Assembly: GCA_035630195.1 (NCBI GenBank)
Contig: DASQLD010000680.1
Location: 1 to 19,897 of the forward strand
From: DASQDN01 sp035630195
GTDB lineage: Bacteria > Acidobacteriota > Terriglobia > Bryobacterales > Bryobacteraceae
Length of the DNA: 19,897 nucleotides
Direction: 5' to 3'
Positions 10,001 to 15,406 of the stretch are shown piece after piece. The first letter of the stretch is position 1. Each line of letters begins with the position of its first letter. The translations under genes were made by a program, and so were the position numbers. The notes beneath the pieces were generated by a model that was given only the letters and a program-made list of their open reading frames with translations, ran no database searches and was not told the DNA's origin.

Positions 10001-10445
10001 GACCCTTCAGGGGAATGTTCTGCGTTTGCGCAAGTGAGATCAGTCCGCTGCGTTCGGCCGACTCGGTTTGCAGCCGAGCCGTCTGCGCCTGTACTTCGAT
10101 CGTCTGAGTCAGCTCGCCGACTTCGAGATCGATGCGGCCAAGGACGACACGCTCCGTGGCTGTTAGAACAATGTTAGTCTGCTCGTACTTTCGGAAGCCC
10201 TTTGCTTCGACGGACAGCTTGAAAGTGCCCGGCAGTAGTTGTGTGAACACGAAATCGCCACTGGCTTGTGATGTGGTCGATCGTACTTGACTTGTATCGA
10301 CGTTTGTCAGCGTCATCTCGGCGGTTGGAACCGCTGATCCGGTGGCGTCAGCTACGGTACCGCTAATGGAGCCTGTCAGGCCTTGTCCCAGCAACGACGC
10401 TGCTAGCGCTAAACAGACGAGTAGCGACTTAGTACTCGTACGCAT
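7017..10445 (-). CDS. Oar-like TonB-dependent outer-membrane receptor with carboxypeptidase-regulatory-like domain
   Basis: This 1142-residue protein is a large outer-membrane beta-barrel receptor of the kind greatly expanded in Acidobacteriota. It has a signal peptide (MRTSTKSLLVCLALAASLLG), a carboxypeptidase-regulatory-like beta-sandwich at about residues 24-105 (TGSISGTVADATGSAVPTAE), a possible TonB-box-like stretch (TQTIEVQAQ, near 115), and a plug domain at about 130-235 with INGNRTGTVNLTLDG. A long barrel follows, rich in aromatic beta strands, ending in the classic C-terminal aromatic signature (VLGAKFYF, terminal Phe). The ligand cannot be predicted; family members are usually linked to glycan or peptide uptake, or to adhesion, and no SusD-like partner lies next to it. 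Antisense frames within it are shadows. Start ATG 10445 has a GGGGG 8 bases upstream, inside an inverted repeat. Confidence 0.93.
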   Translation of the reverse strand: MRTSTKSLLVCLALAASLLGQGLTGSISGTVADATGSAVPTAEMTLTNVDTSQVRSTTSQASGDFVFTQLLPGTFKLSVEAKGFRKYEQTNIVLTATERVVLGRIDLEVGELTQTIEVQAQTARLQTESAERSGLISLAQTQNIPLKGRDYLGLVRLLPGVVDNQNRNAPGWNNFSGISINGNRTGTVNLTLDGVSSLDTGSMTGPYLAPSVDAVAEIKVLLTNYQAEYGRSSGGTINTIIKSGTREFHGGAYYFARNEAFNANEFFRNRDGLPRPQYRFNYPGYFIGGPITIGKFNKNRDKLFFFWSQEFLPRKYPTSLQRRTFPTALERQGNFSQTFDQNGALIPIVDPLTRQPFAGNIIPTNRIDKTGQALLNILPLPNATDPARSYNALIQATVDQPRRDTILRIDYNIGPKTQFYWRGINDYEAYKGEFDFVLASSSWPQLPIKYQIRSAGSVATLIHTFSPTFINEFTFGINRAKQTVDPLTEEGLARNQRAAIGLNLPQFYPGANPDDLIPNANFGGVPNAGILSIENRYPFFGTNNIWNYSDNVSKILSSHNMKFGVYIEQTTRNASRGSSFNGTFNFNRDVNNPYDSNYAYSNALLGSVQNYTESTNHPHGHSRYLNVEWFAQDTWKVTRRLTIDGGVRFYYIQPSWSADDQLAFWDPAQYDPSKQPALIQPYRNAAGQRVGRDPVTGQELSAAVIGQFASGAAPFQGMQVVDEHLVHTPPIQIAPRLGFALDVFGNGRTAIRGGAGIFYDRFNDDQIIRHREQPPLTITNTATYLTIADLLNSPLRTSPSTVFAIERSYQPPTVYNWSFGIQQNLGWGVVLDTSYVGSVGRHLLQRRNLNAVPYGKRFESSSIDPTTGNTPLPDNFLRPLPGYGDILYVEMASSSNYHSWQTQVNKRFSSGLQFGLSYTWSKALNLVNGNDDPINPFLNYRSRNYGLSNYDRTHNFVLNYTYNIPRLSSAMPNPFVKAVFDDWTVAGVTSFISGAPLGLSYSLVSGADIIGGAGSGVDSRVNLTGDPILPKSERNVARHFRTEVVQPPTRAEFGIGNASRTPLRGPGQNMWDVSFYKNIPFSESKRLQLRFEFYNFFNHANFQNVDTAARFDAAGRQVSGTFGQYTSTLDARRIVLGAKFYF

Positions 10446-10453
10446 GTGGTAAT

Positions 10454-10468
10454 CCCCCTCAATGGGGG
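10454..10468 (-). promoter_or_regulatory. GC-rich inverted repeat covering the Shine-Dalgarno of the TonB receptor
   Basis: On the minus strand the sequence reads CCCCC-ATTGA-GGGGG, a perfect 5-bp GC stem with a 5-base loop. The GGGGG arm is also the only plausible ribosome-binding site, 8 bases before the ATG at 10445. If transcribed whole, the hairpin would hide it. However, the promoter inferred just upstream would place the transcription start near 10463-10465, within the CCCCC arm, so the repeat could instead be a protein-binding operator at the start site. Confidence 0.45.
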
Positions 10469-10470
10469 TA

Positions 10471-10500
10471 AATATATCATTTGTCCATTAACGCGTACAA
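10471..10500 (-). promoter_or_regulatory. Putative sigma-70-type promoter of the TonB receptor
   Basis: On the minus strand TTGTAC (10500-10495) and TATATT (10476-10471) are separated by 18 bases, a reasonable -35/-10 pair in an AT-rich patch. It would start transcription about 20 bases before the receptor ATG. On the other strand TACAAT (10496-10501) overlaps the -35 box and could serve as the -10 of the divergent small gene at 10516, so the two promoters may be mutually exclusive. Assigned by eye only. Confidence 0.4.
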
Positions 10501-10515
10501 TGAACTGCTATCTAA

Positions 10516-10722
10516 ATGGGCTGGGAATATACAAGCGTCACGATAACTCTGCAACGATCTGGAGAATTCCAACTGCAGGACCTGGAACAACACAAGCAGG
10601 TATTGACGGACAACGGCTGGGAATATATCGGCATGCGCGCGCTCGCCCAAAAGTACGAAGATGTTGCGGAAGTCGTGCTCCGCTTTCGAAGACGCGCTGT
10701 GAAGGCGACGACTAAGAAGTGA
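10516..10722 (+). CDS. Small DUF4177-like protein
   Basis: A 68-residue protein, divergent from the TonB receptor. It has the pattern of small DUF4177-type proteins: a strand opening MGWEYTSVTI, a helix (QDLEQHKQVLTDNGWEYIGM) in which the repeated Gly-Trp-Glu-Tyr element recurs, and a second strand (AEVVLRFRRR), ending in a basic tail (KATTKK). No function is known for that family. The ATG at 10516 is the earliest possible start, because TAA at 10513-10515 is in frame immediately upstream. There is no Shine-Dalgarno, so translation may be leaderless or nearly so. Longer frames overlap it on both strands (10446-10715, 10477-10746), but none of their products looks like a protein family. I favour this frame because of the internally repeated WEY motif and the amphipathic pattern. 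Confidence 0.55.
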   Translation: MGWEYTSVTITLQRSGEFQLQDLEQHKQVLTDNGWEYIGMRALAQKYEDVAEVVLRFRRRAVKATTKK

Positions 10723-10783
10723 CATGATCGACGCGTCTTGCGCCACATGACGGAACGCCCGTTCGAAGTGTTAGCATTTGCCT

Positions 10784-11890
10784 ATGGATCGCCGCCATTT
10801 CCTGCAGCTCGCGGCTGCATCGCAGGTTCTCGCTCGAAGCACGCGGCCAACGCCGGCATACACCAAAGTAACTTCCTTTAAACCCGGGACATCAGGCTCC
10901 GGGATGCCTGGCCCATTTCCGGGCCGCCTCAGTACCATTCATCGAGCGGACTCCGTCGATCCCGATTCAGAAAAAATCAATCTTGCTGCCGTGCAGCAGA
11001 TGATGCGCGATGGCATGCTCGCATTTACCGGCGATAAGGATATCCGCGATGCCTGGGCTCGCTTTTTCGTCCCGGAAGACGTCGTCGGCATCAAGATCAA
11101 CGCCTCCGGCGCGCCTAATATTAATTCCAGCCCTGAGATCGTCGGCGAAATTGCCAAGAATTTAGTGGCGGTCGGCGTGAAGCCGGAAAACATCTGGGTT
11201 CATGAGCGATTTCAATCGCAGGTGAACACGGTCAATTACGCGGCATTTCTTCCGAATGGCGCCCACGTTGTCACCGCCGACACGATGGGTTATGACCCCT
11301 ACACATACGTGGAAGTAAGTTTCTTCGGAGAAGACGACACTCGTTCCAATCTGCAAAGACTGGTGAGCGAGAGACTGACCAAGATAGTCAACGTTCCCAA
11401 TATGAAAGACCACGGCGCCTCGGGCGTCACGGGATGCCTGAAGAACATCGCCTATGGCGAGTACAGCAATGTGGCGCGCTCCCATTATTCGAATGACACT
11501 CATACGTTGTCATTCATCGGAACGTTGGCCTCAATGGAGCCGCTACGTTCCCGCACAGTGCTGAACGTCATGGATGGTTTGAAGGGCGTTTGGCATGGCG
11601 GTCCGTTCGCCCCGGATAAAAAGTTCCGCTTCTATCCGAGGCGGATCATGTTCGGAACGGATCCTGTCGCGCTCGATCGAGTGCTGCTCGATGTCATCGA
11701 GGAAAAGCGTCGCGAAGAAAAAGCCATTTCCGTATGGGACCGCTCGGACGACAGTCTGAAGCCCGGATTCCGCAAAGATCCAAACGCCAACAACTACATT
11801 CGGGAGCCTGGTCACATCGAGTATGCGGCCGGCTTGGGTTTGGGAATAGCCGATAAGAAAAAACTCGATATTCGTGAGGTTAAGGCGTGA
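10784..11890 (+). CDS. Tat-exported DUF362 family protein
   Basis: A 368-residue protein beginning MDRRHFLQLAAAS, a twin-arginine leader with a weak hydrophobic stretch, so export in folded form is likely. The body matches DUF362: VVGIKINASGAPNINSSPE, then VNVPNMKDHGASGVTGCLKN and NVMDGLKGVWHGGP, and MFGTDPVALDRVLLDVIE near the end. Some DUF362 proteins carry ferredoxin-type 4Fe-4S clusters; this one has no CxxCxxC motif and only one obvious Cys in the core, so it is not an iron-sulfur version. The molecular role of the family is unknown. A TTG six bases upstream (10778) is possible but ATG 10784 suits the Tat motif better; neither has a clear ribosome-binding site. It overlaps the next gene by 4 bp (GTGA) and is the first gene of a three-gene cassette. 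Confidence 0.88.
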   Translation: MDRRHFLQLAAASQVLARSTRPTPAYTKVTSFKPGTSGSGMPGPFPGRLSTIHRADSVDPDSEKINLAAVQQMMRDGMLAFTGDKDIRDAWARFFVPEDVVGIKINASGAPNINSSPEIVGEIAKNLVAVGVKPENIWVHERFQSQVNTVNYAAFLPNGAHVVTADTMGYDPYTYVEVSFFGEDDTRSNLQRLVSERLTKIVNVPNMKDHGASGVTGCLKNIAYGEYSNVARSHYSNDTHTLSFIGTLASMEPLRSRTVLNVMDGLKGVWHGGPFAPDKKFRFYPRRIMFGTDPVALDRVLLDVIEEKRREEKAISVWDRSDDSLKPGFRKDPNANNYIREPGHIEYAAGLGLGIADKKKLDIREVKA

Positions 11891-12816
11891 TCGCGGCACT
11901 CTTTCTCGCTGCTGTAATTCCATCGATTTTCACTTCCGAGAGCCCGACAAACGCGACAGACCTGGTTAAGGCCGGAATTAAGCGGGTCTATGTGCCGGCA
12001 GCTAATATCGGCCAGTGGAAAAGTAGCGGCATCGAAGCTGTCCCCGACAGCGAACTGAAGGACTACACGAATATTCCAGCTCCCGGAATGAAGATGCGCG
12101 CCGACCGCGCCGCAGCGACCAGTATTCCCTGGGTCGATTCCAACGGCTGGAGGTATCGCCGCGGAGTGAAGCGCGCCTATTACTCCAACTTAATGGCCGG
12201 AGCGGCTCCGCTCGCAGCAGCCGAGGCTTATGCATACGGCGCCGAAGCGGTGCTTGCCCCCGATCGTGCCGACACAACGGCGACCGCCGCTATGCTGCGG
12301 TTCCTGCAATCGATTCCGCCTGTCGATCTGCCGGCGGTTGCGAATATCGGAGTCGTCGATGACGGATCAGCTCTCCTTGGGGAAGTGCTGAACCTGCTCA
12401 CCCGACGGAACCTACTTTATCGAATCGTTCCGCAAAAAGACCCAAAGCTGGAACTTAACGTAGAGCTTGGATCGGAGCAGTTCCCAAAGGCTTCTGCCGC
12501 CAATCCAAGCGACTTTGCAGCGCGTGTGAGAGAAAAGCTGAGCGACGAAAAGCGCTCACTCCGTGTCTACAACACAAGTACTGTCATTGGATACTTGACT
12601 GGTAGTGGCCCACGAGTTCGGCTACATCTTTTGAACTATGCTCGACGTCCCGCGAAGGACGTGCACATTCGTATTCTGGGCGCATACTCGAAAGTCCGGC
12701 TCCTCGACAGCGCCGATGCTCAGATGCAGGCAATGGACGTAAGCAATCATCGCGGCGGCACAGAATTCCGAGTGCCCTCGCTACAAACGTACACCGTCGT
12801 AGACCTAGAAAAATAG
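11887..12816 (+). CDS. Exported protein of unknown function (cassette middle gene)
   Basis: I do not recognise a characterised family for this 309-residue protein. It starts with GTG at 11887, overlapping the DUF362 stop, and has a hydrophobic leader (MIAALFLAAVIPSIF) suggesting Sec export. The part after it contains TNATDLVKAGIKRVYVP and NIGQWKSSGIEAV, an alpha/beta pattern reminiscent of TIM-barrel or sugar-hydrolase starts. The stretch AEAYAYGAEAVLAPD and VANIGVVDDG follow. The last 80 or so residues (VRLHLLNYARRPAKDVHIRILG, then TEFRVPSLQTYTVVDLE) look like a small beta-sandwich as found at the ends of many glycosidases. No catalytic residues can be named. Its stop TAG overlaps the ribosome-binding site of the next gene, so the three genes are almost certainly one operon. 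Confidence 0.75.
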   Translation: MIAALFLAAVIPSIFTSESPTNATDLVKAGIKRVYVPAANIGQWKSSGIEAVPDSELKDYTNIPAPGMKMRADRAAATSIPWVDSNGWRYRRGVKRAYYSNLMAGAAPLAAAEAYAYGAEAVLAPDRADTTATAAMLRFLQSIPPVDLPAVANIGVVDDGSALLGEVLNLLTRRNLLYRIVPQKDPKLELNVELGSEQFPKASAANPSDFAARVREKLSDEKRSLRVYNTSTVIGYLTGSGPRVRLHLLNYARRPAKDVHIRILGAYSKVRLLDSADAQMQAMDVSNHRGGTEFRVPSLQTYTVVDLEK

Positions 12817-12820
12817 AGGA
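12815..12820 (+). promoter_or_regulatory. Shine-Dalgarno site of the SelA-like gene, overlapping the previous stop
   Basis: AGAGGA lies 5 bases before ATG 12826 and overlaps the TAG of the preceding gene (12814-12816). This placement ties translation of the PLP enzyme to the gene before it and fixes its start. Confidence 0.7.
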
Positions 12821-12825
12821 AAATC

Positions 12826-14025
12826 ATGTCCGATCGCCGTAAATTTCTGCAGCGCCTGAGCACAGTCCCGGTTGCCGGGGCATTCTTGACGAAGCCGGAA
12901 GCTGTACAAGCCGCGCCAAAGTCGCGGGATTACTTCTCCGAACTGGGTGTCCGTACGTTCATCAACGCGGCCGGGACCTATACGACGTTGACTGCGTCTT
13001 TGATGCCGCCCGAGGTTGTCGGCGCATATGACTACGCGTCGAAGCACTTCGTGTCACTCCTGGAGTTGCATGATAAGGTCGGCGAGCGAATCGCGACGCT
13101 GCTGGGAGCCGAGGCGGCAATGGTCACCTCCGGCGCTGCCGGCGCTATGACGTGCGCGACGGCCGCGTGTATTACCGGCGCGGACAAGAAGGCGATTCAA
13201 CAGATTCCCGATCTCACCGGACTCAAAAGCGAAGTCATTGTTCAAAAGACCCACCGCTATGGTTACGATCATGCCGTTCGCTCGTGCGGCGTAAAGCTGA
13301 TCGAAATCGAAACGGCCGAAGAACTGGAGCGCGCCGCAAATGAACGCACCGCAATGATGCTGTTCTTCAATGCGAATGAGCCGCTTGGAAAAATCAAAGC
13401 GCCCGAATTTGTGGCCCTTGGGAAGAAGCTCAAGGTTCCGACCTTTAACGATGCCGCTGCGGACGTGCCACCCGTCGAGAATCTAACAAGGTACGTCAAG
13501 ATGGGCTTCGATCTCGTGACGTTCTCAGGTGGCAAAGGCATCCGCGGACCTCAGAGTGCTGGTCTGCTCTTCGGCCGCAAGGATTTGATTCAAGCCGCTC
13601 GTATGAACACTTCGCCGAATAGCGATTCGATTTCGCGCGGACAGAAGGTCAACAAAGAAGAACTGCTCAGCATGATGGTCGCGCTCGAAACCTACCTGGC
13701 TAAGGACCACAAAGCTGAGTGGAAGGAATGGGAGCGTAGGGTCAAACTGATCGGGGACTCGGTTGCCGGCGTCAAGTCAGTTCAGACGGAGCAGTGGATT
13801 CCAGAGATCGCCAACGCGGTGCCGCACTTGAAAATCCATTGGGATCAGGCGCAGATCAAGTTAACGCCGCAGGAAGTGATGAAACAACTGCGGGAAGGCA
13901 AGCCGTCCATCGAGGTGTCTCCTGCGACGGACAAGGACAATTTGATAATCGCCGTGTGGATGCTGCAGCCTGGTGAAGCCGAAGTGGTAGCGCGGCGTGT
14001 CCAGGCTGTCTTGAAATCCGCCTAA
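12826..14025 (+). CDS. Tat-exported SelA-like PLP-dependent enzyme
   Basis: This 399-residue protein belongs to the SelA / D-glucosaminate-6-phosphate ammonia-lyase branch of fold-type I PLP enzymes. It shows SELGVRTFINAAGTYTTLTA near residue 40, LLGAEAAMVTSGAAGAMT (cofactor phosphate region), an Asp pair in FNDAAADVPP (Asp209, ring nitrogen contact) and the Schiff-base Lys237 in FSGGKGIRGPQSAGLLFG. The C-terminal domain keeps EWKEWERRVKLI. True selenocysteine synthase is unlikely: no selenocysteine genes are near, and the N-terminus is a twin-arginine leader (SDRRKFLQRLSTVPVAGAFL), so the enzyme probably works outside the cytoplasm, folded and carrying PLP. Its reaction (lyase, racemase or transferase on an amino sugar or amino acid) cannot be read. 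It ends the three-gene cassette, one base before the convergent NuoM-like stop. Confidence 0.87.
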   Translation: MSDRRKFLQRLSTVPVAGAFLTKPEAVQAAPKSRDYFSELGVRTFINAAGTYTTLTASLMPPEVVGAYDYASKHFVSLLELHDKVGERIATLLGAEAAMVTSGAAGAMTCATAACITGADKKAIQQIPDLTGLKSEVIVQKTHRYGYDHAVRSCGVKLIEIETAEELERAANERTAMMLFFNANEPLGKIKAPEFVALGKKLKVPTFNDAAADVPPVENLTRYVKMGFDLVTFSGGKGIRGPQSAGLLFGRKDLIQAARMNTSPNSDSISRGQKVNKEELLSMMVALETYLAKDHKAEWKEWERRVKLIGDSVAGVKSVQTEQWIPEIANAVPHLKIHWDQAQIKLTPQEVMKQLREGKPSIEVSPATDKDNLIIAVWMLQPGEAEVVARRVQAVLKSA

Positions 14026-14026
14026 A

Positions 14027-15406
14027 TCAACGATGTTGCGCCGTTCCCGCGATCGCTTCGGCCGCTGGTGTCTGCAGACGCACAAGCGCACTCGGCGCGA
14101 GTCCGCCCCAGACCAGGAACAACAAACAAGCGGATAACACCCAGCGTTCCCGAGGAAGCGCATCGGGAACGCCCTCGCCCAGTGTGCCACGCGTTCCAAG
14201 GAAGAGGTGCGAGAACAGCCGTAGTACTTGAACAGCATTCAGCGCCGTCGCCAGCGGCATTGCGATTCCAATCAAGGGGTCTGCTTGCAATGACCCATGC
14301 AGCAATAGATCTTCCGAGCAGAAACCGAGAGTTCCCGGTAGACCGACTAGCGCCAGGCTGCTGCCCGCAAAAAATACGGCGAGTCGAGGGAACTGCGTCG
14401 CCAAGCCAAGAAAGCGTCCGCTCAAGTCTGCGCCTGCATCTTCTCCAATCCGCGCTTCTAGGCCTCGATAGACGCCGATCAAGCCGGTTGTAGAGACAGC
14501 GATCACAAACCAATGCACCAGGCCTCCTGCGATCCCTTCGACACTTGCGCTGGTGATGCCCGCGAATAGAATCGCCGACTGACTGACCGTAAGCAAGGCG
14601 AGCAGACGTCGAGGATTTCGCTCGACAACACCGAGGATGGCGGTATAAACGCTCGTGAACAATCCGAGATTGCTGAGGATCACGAGCAGTTCCCGTTCGG
14701 CATCCGGCAGCATCGACACCATGGCGCGTGCGATAAGAAACGCCCCAAGTTGAGCATTCACAAGCAGGCCGCCGCCCAGCAATGGACCTTGACCCAGTAG
14801 GAGAGCGGGCCAGGAATGAAAAGGAAATAGTCCGGTGCGGAGCACTGCGGCGAACCCGAGAAATCCAAATCCCCACATAGCGTACATCGATGATGACGGA
14901 TGTGCGCCGAACATCGAGAACGGATCGGGCGACTGCGCGTTGGAGCGTTCGATTCCCAGCAAGACTGCCCCGGCGATAAGCGCTGCCAAGCTGATGAAGA
15001 GGATTGCGCGAACGGCTTTTGGAACTGTCTCTTTCGAAACGAAAGGCAACAGTCCCAGCGCCCACGCGATCGTGAACAGAATCAGATTGCCAGATGCATA
15101 AGCCATCGTTGTGGCCGCGAGCGTCAGCAGTGTATTGCTGAGGAACTGCGAGGTGCAGTCGCGTCTCGGCGCGAAGATGATTGTCGACAGAGTGATTGCC
15201 GCGAACAGAGCTATCGTGACAGTATTCAAGGAATCGACTACCAACCATCCGGAAGCTACGCGGACTTGCCAATTCGCCCAGAAGGCGCTGAGCAACGTCA
15301 ATGTAGCTGCGATCGCCGCAATCTTGCGGCCTGCATCACTCGTAATCTTGCGAACGACGAAGACTGCGATCAGGGGCGCCAGAATCGCCAGAGGCAGACT
15401 AAACAT
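14027..15406 (-). CDS. NuoM/N-like membrane subunit of the DAB operon
   Basis: A 459-residue, almost wholly hydrophobic protein of the proton-conducting membrane transporter family (antiporter subunits of complex I and Mrp). Landmarks in order: FTIAWALGLLPFVSKE where TM5 usually carries a Glu, VLRTGLFPFHSWPALLLGQ (the TM7 region, Arg where complex I has Lys), NPRRLLALLTVSQSAILFAG, GLVHWFVIAVSTTGLIG, and GLPGTLGFCSEDLLL, in which the Glu fits the TM12 Glu of NuoM. So two proton-path residues are changed and one is kept. The start ATG 15406 overlaps the end of the NuoL-like gene by 8 bp, showing coupled translation. No other complex I genes are present, so it belongs to the inorganic-carbon module, not to respiration. 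I give no symbol because the two-gene DAB systems lack this subunit. Confidence 0.82.
   Translation of the reverse strand: MFSLPLAILAPLIAVFVVRKITSDAGRKIAAIAATLTLLSAFWANWQVRVASGWLVVDSLNTVTIALFAAITLSTIIFAPRRDCTSQFLSNTLLTLAATTMAYASGNLILFTIAWALGLLPFVSKETVPKAVRAILFISLAALIAGAVLLGIERSNAQSPDPFSMFGAHPSSSMYAMWGFGFLGFAAVLRTGLFPFHSWPALLLGQGPLLGGGLLVNAQLGAFLIARAMVSMLPDAERELLVILSNLGLFTSVYTAILGVVERNPRRLLALLTVSQSAILFAGITSASVEGIAGGLVHWFVIAVSTTGLIGVYRGLEARIGEDAGADLSGRFLGLATQFPRLAVFFAGSSLALVGLPGTLGFCSEDLLLHGSLQADPLIGIAMPLATALNAVQVLRLFSHLFLGTRGTLGEGVPDALPRERWVLSACLLFLVWGGLAPSALVRLQTPAAEAIAGTAQHR

Noticed and set aside
10477..10748. Minus-strand small frames opposite the DUF4177-like gene
   Set aside because: No domain pattern; the plus-strand frame has a repeated WEY motif and ordered secondary structure.
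12826..14025. Calling the PLP enzyme selenocysteine synthase SelA
   Set aside because: It has a Tat leader and no selD, selB or tRNA-Sec nearby; only the superfamily is shared.
14022..15272. A 416-residue open frame on the minus strand overlapping the NuoM-like gene
   Set aside because: It is rich in Arg and Ser, has no membrane or domain pattern, and lies in another frame of a clear membrane protein; a GC-rich shadow.
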